From Roseomonas marmotae (GTDB lineage Bacteria; Pseudomonadota; Alphaproteobacteria; Acetobacterales; Acetobacteraceae): DNA of 64,000 nucleotides. The stretch covers positions 207,501 through 271,500 of the forward strand of contig NZ_CP061091.1 in the NCBI RefSeq assembly GCF_017654485.1, in the 5' to 3' direction. Under the pieces are notes generated by a model, which was not told the DNA's origin, did no database searches, and saw only the letters and a list, made by a program, of their open reading frames with translations. The position numbers were made by a program, and so were the translations under genes. This document shows positions 50,882-59,400 of the stretch, one piece after another. Position 1 is the first letter of the stretch. Every line of letters begins with the position of its first letter.

Positions 50882-52126
50882 ATGGACGGTGCGGTGGTGG
50901 CGCCCGGCTTCGACGTGACGCGCCTGCGTGAGGATTTCCCGATCCTCTCGCAGACGGTGCGCGGCAAGAAGCTGGTCTTCCTGGACTCCGGTGCCTCGGC
51001 GCAGAAGCCGCGCGCGGTGCTGGATGCCATGACGCGGATGATGGAGACGGGCTATGCCAATGTCCATCGCGGCGCCTACCACCTCTCCGAAGCCGCCACC
51101 GCCGCCTATGAGGCGGCGCGCGAGGCGGTCGCCCGCTTCCTGAACGCGGCGGATACGCGGGAGATCGTCTTCACCAGCTCCTCCACCGCCGCCATCAACC
51201 TCGTTGCCCACAGCTACGGGCGCGGGGTGCTGAAAGCGGGCGATGCCGTGCTGATCAGCGAGATGGAGCACCACGCCAACCTCGTGCCCTGGCTGATGCT
51301 GCGCGATGCCCATGGCATCGAGCTGCGCGTGGCCCGCGTGACCGATGCGGGCGAGCTGGACCTGGCGGATGTCGAGGCCAAGCTGGCCGACGGCAAGGTG
51401 AGGCTTTTCGCGGTCACCCACATGTCCAATGTGCTGGGCACCGTGACGCCGGCCCAGCGGCTGGCCGATCTGGCCCATGCGCATGGGGCGAAGCTGCTGC
51501 TGGACGGCTCCCAGGCCGCCGTGCACCGGCGCGTGGACATGCAGGCCATCGGCTGCGACTTCTATGTCTTCACCGGCCACAAGCTCTATGGCCCCACCGG
51601 CATCGGCGTGCTCTGGGGGCGGATGGAGCTGCTGGAGCGGATGCCGCCCTTCCTGGGCGGCGGCGACATGATCGCCGAGGTCACGCTGGATGGCTTCCTG
51701 CCCGCCCCCGTGCCGGCGAAGTTCGAGGCCGGCACGCCGCCCATCGTCGAGGCCATCGGGCTGCATGCCGCCATCGACTACGTGCAGGCCATCGGCATGC
51801 CCGCCATCGAGGCGCATGAGCGCCTGCTGGTGGACCGCGCCATGGGCAGGCTCTCGCGCATCGAGGGCCTGACCCTGCTGGGCCAGGCGCAGGACCGCGG
51901 CGGCGTCTTCGCCTTCGCGCTCGACAACGCGCATGCCCATGATCTTGCAACGCTGCTCGACCGGACCGGCATTGCCGTCCGCTCCGGCCGCCATTGCGCC
52001 GAGCCACTGCACGTACGATTTAACGTGGAGAGCAGCTGCCGCGCCTCCTTCGGCCTCTACACCACCGTGGAGGAGGTCGATTACCTGGCCGAGGCGCTGG
52101 TCAAGGCCAGGGAGTTTTTCGCCTAG
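50882..52126 (+). CDS. sufS: Cysteine desulfurase SufS
   Basis: A 414-residue fold-type I PLP enzyme that removes sulphur from cysteine. Motifs are LDSGASAQKPRAVLDAM, GAYHLSEAATAAYEAARE, the PLP lysine in FTGHKLYGPTGIGVLWG and the catalytic cysteine in RSGRHCAEPLH. It supplies persulphide to the SufU-type scaffold or carrier encoded next. The start directly abuts the sufD stop. Confidence 0.97.
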   Translation: MDGAVVAPGFDVTRLREDFPILSQTVRGKKLVFLDSGASAQKPRAVLDAMTRMMETGYANVHRGAYHLSEAATAAYEAAREAVARFLNAADTREIVFTSSSTAAINLVAHSYGRGVLKAGDAVLISEMEHHANLVPWLMLRDAHGIELRVARVTDAGELDLADVEAKLADGKVRLFAVTHMSNVLGTVTPAQRLADLAHAHGAKLLLDGSQAAVHRRVDMQAIGCDFYVFTGHKLYGPTGIGVLWGRMELLERMPPFLGGGDMIAEVTLDGFLPAPVPAKFEAGTPPIVEAIGLHAAIDYVQAIGMPAIEAHERLLVDRAMGRLSRIEGLTLLGQAQDRGGVFAFALDNAHAHDLATLLDRTGIAVRSGRHCAEPLHVRFNVESSCRASFGLYTTVEEVDYLAEALVKAREFFA

Positions 52127-52594
52127 ATGTTCGACGACCTGCGCGACCTCTACCAGGAAGTCATCCTGGACCACGGCCGCAAGCCCCGGAACTTCCGCCG
52201 GCTGGAGGATGCCGACCGCCACGCGCGCGGCGACAACCCCATGTGCGGCGACCGGATGGAGCTCTGGGTGAAGCTGGATGAGGGCGGCCACATCGCCGAT
52301 CTCGGCTTCCAGGGCCGCGGCTGCGCCATCTCCATGGCCAGCGCCAGCCTGATGACCGAGACGGTGCGCGGCAAGACGCTGGGCGAGGCGAAGGAGCTGG
52401 GCGAGAAGTTCCGCACCCTCGCCATGACCGGCACCTGCCCCGAATGCAGCGCCGCGCTGGCTGAGGACATGGAACGGCTGCAGGTGCTGGGCGGCGTTTC
52501 CGAATTCCCCAGCCGCGTGAAATGCGCGACGCTGGCCTGGCACACGCTGAACAACGCACTGGACGACAAGCAGGAGGCGGCAAGCAGTGAGTGA
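52127..52594 (+). CDS. sufU: SufU-type Fe-S scaffold / sulphur-transfer protein
   Basis: A 155-residue IscU-fold protein with the three conserved cysteines: DNPMCGDRMELW, GRGCAISMASASL and SRVKCATLAWHTL. The insertion between the second and third (with the CPEC pair) marks it as SufU-like rather than IscU. SufU of Gram-positives receives sulphur from SufS. It overlaps the following gene by eight bases. Confidence 0.93.
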   Translation: MFDDLRDLYQEVILDHGRKPRNFRRLEDADRHARGDNPMCGDRMELWVKLDEGGHIADLGFQGRGCAISMASASLMTETVRGKTLGEAKELGEKFRTLAMTGTCPECSAALAEDMERLQVLGGVSEFPSRVKCATLAWHTLNNALDDKQEAASSE

Positions 52595-52973
52595 GGATAC
52601 GGCCACCACCGCCGGCACCCCCTCCCCGTCCGGGCATGGCAGCTGGACGCCGGAAGGCGAGACCCGCCCCGCCGTCTCCGAGGATGCGGTGATCGGCGCC
52701 ATCGGCACGGTCTATGACCCCGAGATCCCCGTGAACATCTACGAACTCGGCCTGATCTACGCGATCGAGATCGGCGAGGACGGCAAGGTGGCGGTGGAGA
52801 TGACGCTGACGGCGCCCTCCTGCCCCTCGGCGCAGGAACTGCCGCAGCAGGTGGAGGAAGCCATCCGGCTGATCCCCGGCGTGACGGACTGCGCGGTCGA
52901 GGTGGTCTGGGACCCGCCCTGGGACCCGTCCCGGATGAGCGAGGACGCGCGCCTGGCCCTGAACATGTATTGA
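52587..52973 (+). CDS. sufT: SufT-like MIP18 (DUF59) Fe-S assembly factor
   Basis: A 128-residue protein starting with GTG inside sufU. After a disordered 28-residue leader comes the MIP18 domain, with YDPEIPVNIYELGLIYAIEI, TLTAPSCPSAQELPQQV and the conserved cysteine, and a C-terminal WDPPWDPSRMSEDARLALNMY tail. SufT supports cluster maturation or delivery, especially under high demand. Its place between sufU and sufA fits. Confidence 0.9.
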   Translation: MSEDTATTAGTPSPSGHGSWTPEGETRPAVSEDAVIGAIGTVYDPEIPVNIYELGLIYAIEIGEDGKVAVEMTLTAPSCPSAQELPQQVEEAIRLIPGVTDCAVEVVWDPPWDPSRMSEDARLALNMY

Positions 52974-52987
52974 GGGGAGATGCCATC

Positions 52988-53353
52988 ATGAGCACGACCA
53001 CCACCCCCCGCCCCACCCGCGCCCTGCCGCCGTTGATGCAGGTCTCCGATGCCGCCGCCGAGCGGCTGCGCGCCCTTTATGCCGGCGGGCAGGAAGGCAG
53101 GCTGCTGCGCGTGAGCGTCAGCACCAAGGGCTGCTCCGGCATGTCCTACGACCTCTCCTGGGCCGATGCGCCCGGGCCGGGGGACGAGGTCGTCACCGAC
53201 AAGGGCGTGACCGTGCTGGTGGACCGCAAGGCGACGCTGTTCCTGCTGGGCACCACCATGGACTACGAGGTGAAGGCCATGTCCGCCGGCTTCACCTTCG
53301 TGAACCCGAATGAAAAGGGCCGCTGCGGCTGCGGCGAGAGCTTCCACGTCTGA
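52988..53353 (+). CDS. sufA: A-type Fe-S carrier SufA (HesB/IscA family)
   Basis: A 121-residue A-type carrier with the three cluster cysteines: STKGCSGMSYDLS and GRCGCGESFHV. It passes clusters to apo-proteins. An Arg/Thr/Pro-rich 18-residue leader precedes the domain. The ATG at 52988 follows GAGGGGAGA; a TTG at 52970 is an alternative. It is the last gene of the operon, which ends with two hairpins. Confidence 0.93.
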   Translation: MSTTTTPRPTRALPPLMQVSDAAAERLRALYAGGQEGRLLRVSVSTKGCSGMSYDLSWADAPGPGDEVVTDKGVTVLVDRKATLFLLGTTMDYEVKAMSAGFTFVNPNEKGRCGCGESFHV

Positions 53354-53384
53354 GGACAGGGCCGGGGCCTTGCCTCCGGCCTCC

Positions 53385-53429
53385 GCTCCGGGCCCGGAGC
53401 CGCGAACCGGAGGGGCGGCACCCCTCCGG
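53385..53429. terminator. Paired hairpins ending the SUF operon
   Basis: A perfect 16-base palindrome GCTCCGGGCCCGGAGC (53385-53400) is followed by a stem with arms CCGGAGGGG (53407-53415) and CCCCTCCGG (53421-53429) around a 5-base loop. They lie between the convergent sufA and MBL-hydrolase stops. Confidence 0.65.
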
Positions 53430-53443
53430 CGCGGCGTAGCCAG

Positions 53444-54454
53444 TCAGACCACGCTCGACCAGTCCGCCGGAATGAAGCGGTAGCCATCGCCTTCCTTGGC
53501 GACATAGCCATTCGCCGGGAAGGGGAAGTGATAGCCGACGCAGCGGATGCGGTCGGTGGAGACGCGGTCGAAGATCGCGCGCCGGGCCTTCTCCGCCTGC
53601 TCGGCATCCATGTCGAAGACCAGGTGCCAGCCCGGATTGGCCAGGTTCAACTCGGGCCGGTTGGTCACGTCGCCCAGGATCAGCGCCTGGGCATTGCCGT
53701 CCGCCAGCAGGTAGCTGGTATGGCCGGGCGTATGGCCCGGCGTGGCCAGGGCCACGATGCCCGGCACCACCTCGCCCTCGCTGCCGATCCTGCGGATGCG
53801 CTCCTTGTAGGGATCGAAGCGCCGGCGGACATTGGCGAAGGCGCCCTTCATGGCCTCCGGCGCGCGGGAGGCCGTGGCCTCGTCCGTCCAGTAGGCCCAT
53901 TCGGCCTCGGGGACGATGATCTCGGCATTGGGGAAGACGGGCTTGTCGTCGGCGGTGGTCAGGCCGGTGATATGGTCGCCGTGGAAATGGGTGAAGATGA
54001 CCTGCGTCACCTTCGCGGGGTCCAGCCCCGCTGCCTGCATATTGGCCGCGAGCCGCCCCGCCGTATTGCCGAGCTGCCCGCCCGTGCCGGTGTCAAAGGC
54101 GATGATGCCGTCCGCCGTCTCCAGGAAGGGAACGGTATAGGGAATGCGGAGGGCATCGGTGGGCAGATAGGCGGCCTTCAGCGCCGCCTCCACCGCCGCC
54201 GGCTCCGCATTGCGAACGAAGCCCTGGGTGGGGCGGGGGCGGTTGCCGAAGCCGTCATGCACCACCGTCACGACCCGGCTGCCCAGCTTGAAGCGGTAGA
54301 AGCCGGGCGCCTGGGCCGGGCCGCTGGCCGCCGCATCGGCGGCAGGGGCCGCCTGGGTCTGGGCGGAAGCGGGGCCGATGCCCAGCCGTGCCAGAAGAGG
54401 TGCCGCGGCCAGGGCTCCCGCCGCCGCGATCAAGCCACGCCGATCTATCTCCAT
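53444..54454 (-). CDS. Secreted MBL-fold metallo-hydrolase
   Basis: A 336-residue protein with a twin-arginine-like leader (DRRGLIAAAGALAAAPLLARL) and a metallo-beta-lactamase fold. Metal ligands appear in THFHGDHITGL, in TPGHTPGHTSYLL and in LGDVTNRPEL, plus GYHFPFPANGYV. It fits the periplasmic lactonase or Tat-exported hydrolase class. The ATG at 54454 has AGGAGA upstream; longer in-frame readings lack a signal. Substrate unknown. Confidence 0.88.
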   Translation of the reverse strand: MEIDRRGLIAAAGALAAAPLLARLGIGPASAQTQAAPAADAAASGPAQAPGFYRFKLGSRVVTVVHDGFGNRPRPTQGFVRNAEPAAVEAALKAAYLPTDALRIPYTVPFLETADGIIAFDTGTGGQLGNTAGRLAANMQAAGLDPAKVTQVIFTHFHGDHITGLTTADDKPVFPNAEIIVPEAEWAYWTDEATASRAPEAMKGAFANVRRRFDPYKERIRRIGSEGEVVPGIVALATPGHTPGHTSYLLADGNAQALILGDVTNRPELNLANPGWHLVFDMDAEQAEKARRAIFDRVSTDRIRCVGYHFPFPANGYVAKEGDGYRFIPADWSSVV

Positions 54455-54539
54455 CGATCTCTCCTGGTCCACAGACATGCTGAAGGGCATCAATCCCGTT
54501 GAAGGTGGGGGGAGCCCGGTCAGGGTCAAGCGGTCCGGA

Positions 54540-55829
54540 TCAGGCCCCGCGCGCGAAGACCATGACGGCCTCCAGCTGCGCTGACCACAGGAACTGGTCG
54601 ATGGGTGTGGCGGAAACGAGGCGCCAGCCCCCCGCGTTCAGCAGCCCTGCATCCCGCCCCAGCGCCGCCGGGTTGCAGGAGACATAGATGATGCGCTGCA
54701 CGGCGCTGCGGGCCAGCGCCGGGATCTGGTCCGCGGCGCCGGCATAGGGCGGGTCCAGCACCACGGCGGCGAAGGCTTCCAGCTCCTTCACCGAAAGCGG
54801 CTGGCGGGCGAGGTCGCGCTTCACGGCCGTGACGCGCCCGCCGGATTTCCGCGCGGCCGCGTCCAGCGCCGCCACGGCGTCCGGCGCGCCCTCATAGGCC
54901 GTGACGCGGGCGCGGGCGGAGAGCGGGAAGGACAGCGTGCCCAGCCCGGCATACAGGTCGGCGATGCGGGCCTTCCCCGTCAGCTTCGGCGGCAGGCCGG
55001 CCAGCACGGCGGCGACGATGGCGGCCTCCCCCTGCGGCGTGGCCTGCAGGAAGGCGCCAGGGGCGGGCGCCACCGGCACATCCCCCAGGGTGATGGAGAC
55101 CGGGGCCACCTGGGCCACATTCTCCGCCACGCCGCCCTTCAGCGGGGCGCAGGCGATGCGCGGCAGGCCATGGGCGCCGGCGAATTCGGCCAGCAGCGCA
55201 CGGTCGGTGGGGCTGGGGATGCCATCGAGGCGCAGCAGCAGGTCGGGGCCGGTCTCCAGCAGGTTCAGCACGGCCGAACCCTCCCGCCGGAAGGCGGAGA
55301 GGCTGCGCAGCAGCGTCTTCAGCGGTCCGAACAGCGCCACCAGCCGGGGGTCCAGCACGACGCAGGTGGAGAGGTCGACCACCGCGCCGCTGCCCCGCGC
55401 ATGGAAGCCCAGGACCGGCACGCCATCGGCCCGGCGCAGCGCCAGGTCCGCCCGGCGGCGCGTATGGGGCGGGGTGACGGCGGGCTCGGCCACCGGCGCA
55501 TCGGCATAGCCGGCGCGGGAGAGCGCCTCGGCCAGCCGGGCGCGCTTCCATTCGGCATAGGGCGGAATGGCCATGTGCTGCAGCACGCAGCCGCCGCAGC
55601 GGCCGAAATGCGGGCATGGCGGGGTGACGCGCTCGGGGGCCGGGCGCAGCAGGCCGGTCAGCTCGGCCGCCTGCCCCTCCCCCTGCTTGCCGGCGAGGCG
55701 GGCCGAGACACGCTCCCCGGGCAGGGCATAGGGGATGAAGACGGGGCGGCCATCCGCACCGGCGGCGACACCGTCGCCAGCGGCGCCGAGGCGCGCGATC
55801 TCGAATTCCAGCGACTCTTGCAGGGGCAT
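54540..55829 (-). CDS. TrmA/RlmD-family RNA 5-methyluridine methyltransferase
   Basis: A 429-residue SAM-dependent enzyme. A TRAM-like N-terminus (residues 1-62) and a [4Fe-4S] site with cysteines in CPHFGRCGGC (about 72, 78, 81) and STCVVL are followed by the Rossmann domain: DLYAGLGTLSFPLS, then the catalytic LDPPYAGA and VSCNPAALGRD with the nucleophile. DPPY replaces the usual DPPR. It probably methylates a uridine of 23S rRNA (RlmD type). It lies downstream of bcsD on the same strand. Confidence 0.9.
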   Translation of the reverse strand: MPLQESLEFEIARLGAAGDGVAAGADGRPVFIPYALPGERVSARLAGKQGEGQAAELTGLLRPAPERVTPPCPHFGRCGGCVLQHMAIPPYAEWKRARLAEALSRAGYADAPVAEPAVTPPHTRRRADLALRRADGVPVLGFHARGSGAVVDLSTCVVLDPRLVALFGPLKTLLRSLSAFRREGSAVLNLLETGPDLLLRLDGIPSPTDRALLAEFAGAHGLPRIACAPLKGGVAENVAQVAPVSITLGDVPVAPAPGAFLQATPQGEAAIVAAVLAGLPPKLTGKARIADLYAGLGTLSFPLSARARVTAYEGAPDAVAALDAAARKSGGRVTAVKRDLARQPLSVKELEAFAAVVLDPPYAGAADQIPALARSAVQRIIYVSCNPAALGRDAGLLNAGGWRLVSATPIDQFLWSAQLEAVMVFARGA

Positions 55830-55898
55830 GGCGGCGGCATGGACCGCCCTCCCCCGGATGGCAAGCGCCGAGATGGCAGAGATGCGCCGACCGGCGCC

Positions 55899-56372
55899 TC
55901 AGGCGCCGAATTGCAGCCTTGCCAGCCCCGGTTCGAGGGAGGTCAGCCGCACCGTGGCGGCGCCCGCCTCCTCCCCACCGGGCTGGGCGCTGAGCCAGGT
56001 GCCAAAGAGCCCCTCCAGCACCGGGCCCAGCCAGGCGCCGGCCCCATCCCCGGCGGTGGCGATACAGGGGGCGGCATGGTGGGTGAAGTGGAGCCGGCGG
56101 TCCTGCGGGTCCAGCGCCAGCGTCACATAGCCCCAGGCGGCGGCGGCCAGCGCCTCGTTCATGCGGGCCTCCAGGCCCGCCAGCGTCTCGGCTGGCGGCA
56201 GGGGCATGGCGGCGGCGAAACGCCGTCCGACCTCGCGCAGCAGGGCATCGCGCGCCGGCTGGTCCAGCTGCCCTTCCAGTGTCTCCAGCAGGGCCCGCAG
56301 GAAGCCGCGCCACTGCGCGCCGGCATCCTTCCGTGCCAAGTAGGCCAGGGCCGTCCGGTCCATCTGCGTCAT
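55899..56372 (-). CDS. bcsD: Cellulose synthase subunit BcsD
   Basis: A 157-residue protein resembling AcsD/BcsD of Komagataeibacter: ARDALLREVGRRFAAAMPLP, LAAAAWGYVTLALD and AWLGPVLEGLFGTWLSAQPGG fall at the same places. BcsD forms a periplasmic octamer that helps bundle cellulose chains into crystalline ribbons. It starts 49 bases after bcsAB, with a GGAGG box, so the two are coupled. No bcsC separates them. Confidence 0.87.
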   Translation of the reverse strand: MTQMDRTALAYLARKDAGAQWRGFLRALLETLEGQLDQPARDALLREVGRRFAAAMPLPPAETLAGLEARMNEALAAAAWGYVTLALDPQDRRLHFTHHAAPCIATAGDGAGAWLGPVLEGLFGTWLSAQPGGEEAGAATVRLTSLEPGLARLQFGA

Positions 56373-56421
56373 GAGCCTCCGCTTCCTCCTCGCCGCCGCG
56401 CCGGCCGTCCGGGGCCGGGCA

Positions 56422-59400
56422 TCATGTCCGGGTCCTCAGCCGCCGGGCCACACGCCGCCGCAGCAGCCAGTAGCCCGGCACCGCCACCAGCAGGGAGGCG
56501 GCCAGCACCGCCAGCAGCAGCCGGTGCGGATGCTGGCCGAGATAGTATTGCGGCCAGAGCCAGGGCGGGATGGAACCCACCGTGTAGTTGCCGCCGATCT
56601 TGTAGGAGGTCATCCGCCCGTTGGAGAGGATGGCGAGGTCGCCCTGGATGCGCGGCAGCAACTCCCGGTCGCGCAGGGCGGCCACCATGGCCTCCACGCC
56701 CTGAGGGCTGGCGCCGGTCAGCGCCACCACGCTGCGGCTGGAATGCAGCGGGCTCTGAAAGCCGATCAGCATGCCGGTGCCGGAGGAAGGCGCGGCCAGG
56801 ATGGCCTGCAACTGCTCCCGCTGCATCCGCTCGTCATCGCTGAGGAAGAGGTTGCGGAATCCTTCCAGCGCATCCGGCAGCGCCAGGGTGACGCGGTTGC
56901 CTTCGACCTGCAGCGGGCTGCGGTCGCGCAGCATCTCGGTCAGCACCGGCTGGCGCGTGATGGCGCCGATCAGCAGCAGGTCGCGCTCCGCCACCTCCTG
57001 GATGCCGGAGGGCCTGACGACGGCGATACGGGTGGCGGCATGGCCGACATTGGCCGAAAGCCGCCCCAGCATCGTCAGGAAGGCCGAGAGTTCGGAGCTG
57101 CTCGGCCGCTCCGGCAGCACGGCCGCCGTGCCGCCGAAATCCGCCCGCCGGGTATAGGGGAAGCCGCTGCTGGAGAAATAGGCGAGGTTCGGCAGCTCCG
57201 CGAAGCGATGGGCGCGGGAGAGGTCGATGCTGCTGTCGGGGTCGATGGAGGCGCGCACCTCACCGGGGATGGAGACGCAGTCGCCCCGGTTCATCGGCCG
57301 CATATCGAAGCGCAGCTGCAGCTCGTTCAGCCCGAAGAACAGATAGGGCGGCAGACCCAGCTGGCCCTGCATCCGGTCGGCGGTGCCGGCGGCATTGACC
57401 TGCCGCGCCAGCCAGTTCCAGGGCCAGCCAGCATCGGCGTCCCGCAGCGGGAAGGAGCGCAGATAGACGTCGTTCAGCGCGACATCGAGGCGGGAGACGG
57501 CGACATCCGTGACCGGGCCCGGAGGAGCGCGGTAGAAGACATCGACCGGCAGCGCGCGGTCACGCCAGGTATAGAGGTCGGGCGCGGTGCGGAAGGGAAT
57601 GGCGATGCTGCCGGGCGCGAAGCCGTAGGATTGCAGCTCGGAAGGGTCCACCAGCTCGCCAAAGCGCACGGGGCGGTCGGTGCGGATCCAGCGCGGCGCG
57701 TCATAGGGGGCGCGCTGCGGCACCTCCGGCGCCTGCACCATCGCGATCTCGCCCGAGAGGGCCTGCCGGCCCACCGCCAGCGCCTGCGCCGCCGCCACGG
57801 CATCGGCCCCGTTGCGGCCGCCGACCACCAGCAGCACCCCATCAGGGTCGGCCGGGTTGGGCACCACCGCCAGCGTCGGGCCTTCCATCCGCGGCAGGGT
57901 GACGCCGGGCACGGAGTCGGGGCCGGTGGCGATGACCACCGCATGGCCGCGCGCCGGCACGCTGCCGCTGACCGGGAAGTTGGCGCCGCGGTAATCCGCC
58001 TGCACCGCGAACCAGGAGGAGGCGATGGCGGCGGCGCGCACCACGTCATTGCCCGCGCCCTCGCCCAGCACCACCGGCAGGTTCAGCGGCTCGCGCAGCA
58101 CGCGCGGGTCAAAGAAGGGCTCGGGCAGCCGCGACAGGTCGCGCGGCAGCGGCAGCCGCTCCAGCGTCAATTGCACGGTGGAGAGGTCGGAGATGGTGGA
58201 CCAGAGCAGGCCGGAGAGCGGGTCGTTGCACTCCACCGCGTAGCGGCCGGTGAAGCGGAAGTTCAGCCGGTTGGCATCGGTGAAGAAGACCGGGTTCATC
58301 GGGAATTCGACCGGCCCGAAGGAGGGGCGCGCGCGGTCGGGCGTGATGGTGCCGACGAACTGCTCGTTCAGGGCGATGGCGATCTGGCTCAGCTCAGGGA
58401 TCAGCGCGGGGCTGGTCGCGCCCTGCAGGGTCAGCCTGGCGCCGGTCACCACCTCGTCGGCGCGGATGCCGAAGAGCAGGCCCTGCAGGTCGGAGGTGCC
58501 GCGCAGCTGCATCGGCCCGCCCAGGCCCATCTGGCGCAGGCTGCGCGTCTCGACGCGGGCGCCGCCGACGGGGCCGGAGGGCGCGCCGAAGGCATAGGCC
58601 GGGGCGCCGGCGCCCTGCAGGGGCGGCAGGGCCGGCGGCGGCTGCGCCGCCAGGGGCTCGCCGGACGGCGCCTGCGGCGGCATCAGCGGCGGCAGGCCCG
58701 GCGGGGCGCCGGGCACCTGCGCCGAGGCCGCGCCGGATGCGCCCAGCACCGCCAGCAGCAGCGCCGCGGCACGGCCCGCGCCGAGGCCGGGGCGGGAGGC
58801 GCGCGGCGCGACGGCATCCTGGCCGGTCGCCGGCGGTTTGCCGTGCCCTGCGCGCGCCGCGGCGCGGGCCTGGCGGCGGGCGCGGTGCGCGCGCAGCGAA
58901 AGCTGGCTGTCGCCACGGAACAGGCCACCGATACTCAAGACCACCTCCAGCATCGCGCGCAGCGGACGGTCCGCGCGCACATTGTCCCAATGCAGCCAGG
59001 CATCGGCGCGGCCGAGCACGACCCGCACGATATTGCCCTCATCCAATGGCCCGGCCGGCGTGAAGCGCACCTGCAGGCGGCCGGGCTGCCAGCGCAGCGC
59101 CTCGCCCGGCACCACCACCCGGTCGGGCCCGATATCGAATTCCAGGGTCAGCGCGGCATCCTCCGGCACATCCTCCGGCCGGGTGACGGCCAGCGCGGCG
59201 CCACCCAGGGAGAGGTCGATGCTCTCCCCGTCCAGCCGCCGGCCATCGGCCAGCACGATGGTCGCGGGCACCCGGGCGGCGACTCGGTGGCGCTCGCGGA
59301 TCTGCCGCCGCTCGCGCCCCACGGCGAGCCCCGCCATCACCGTCACCAGGGAAAGCAGCACCCAGGCAGCGTTCAGCGCATGGGCCTGGAAGGCCAGGCT

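Noticed and set aside
49595-52708. 1037-residue leftward open frame across sufD and sufS
   Set aside because: It runs antisense to well-supported suf genes; amino acid use is typical of a shadow frame.
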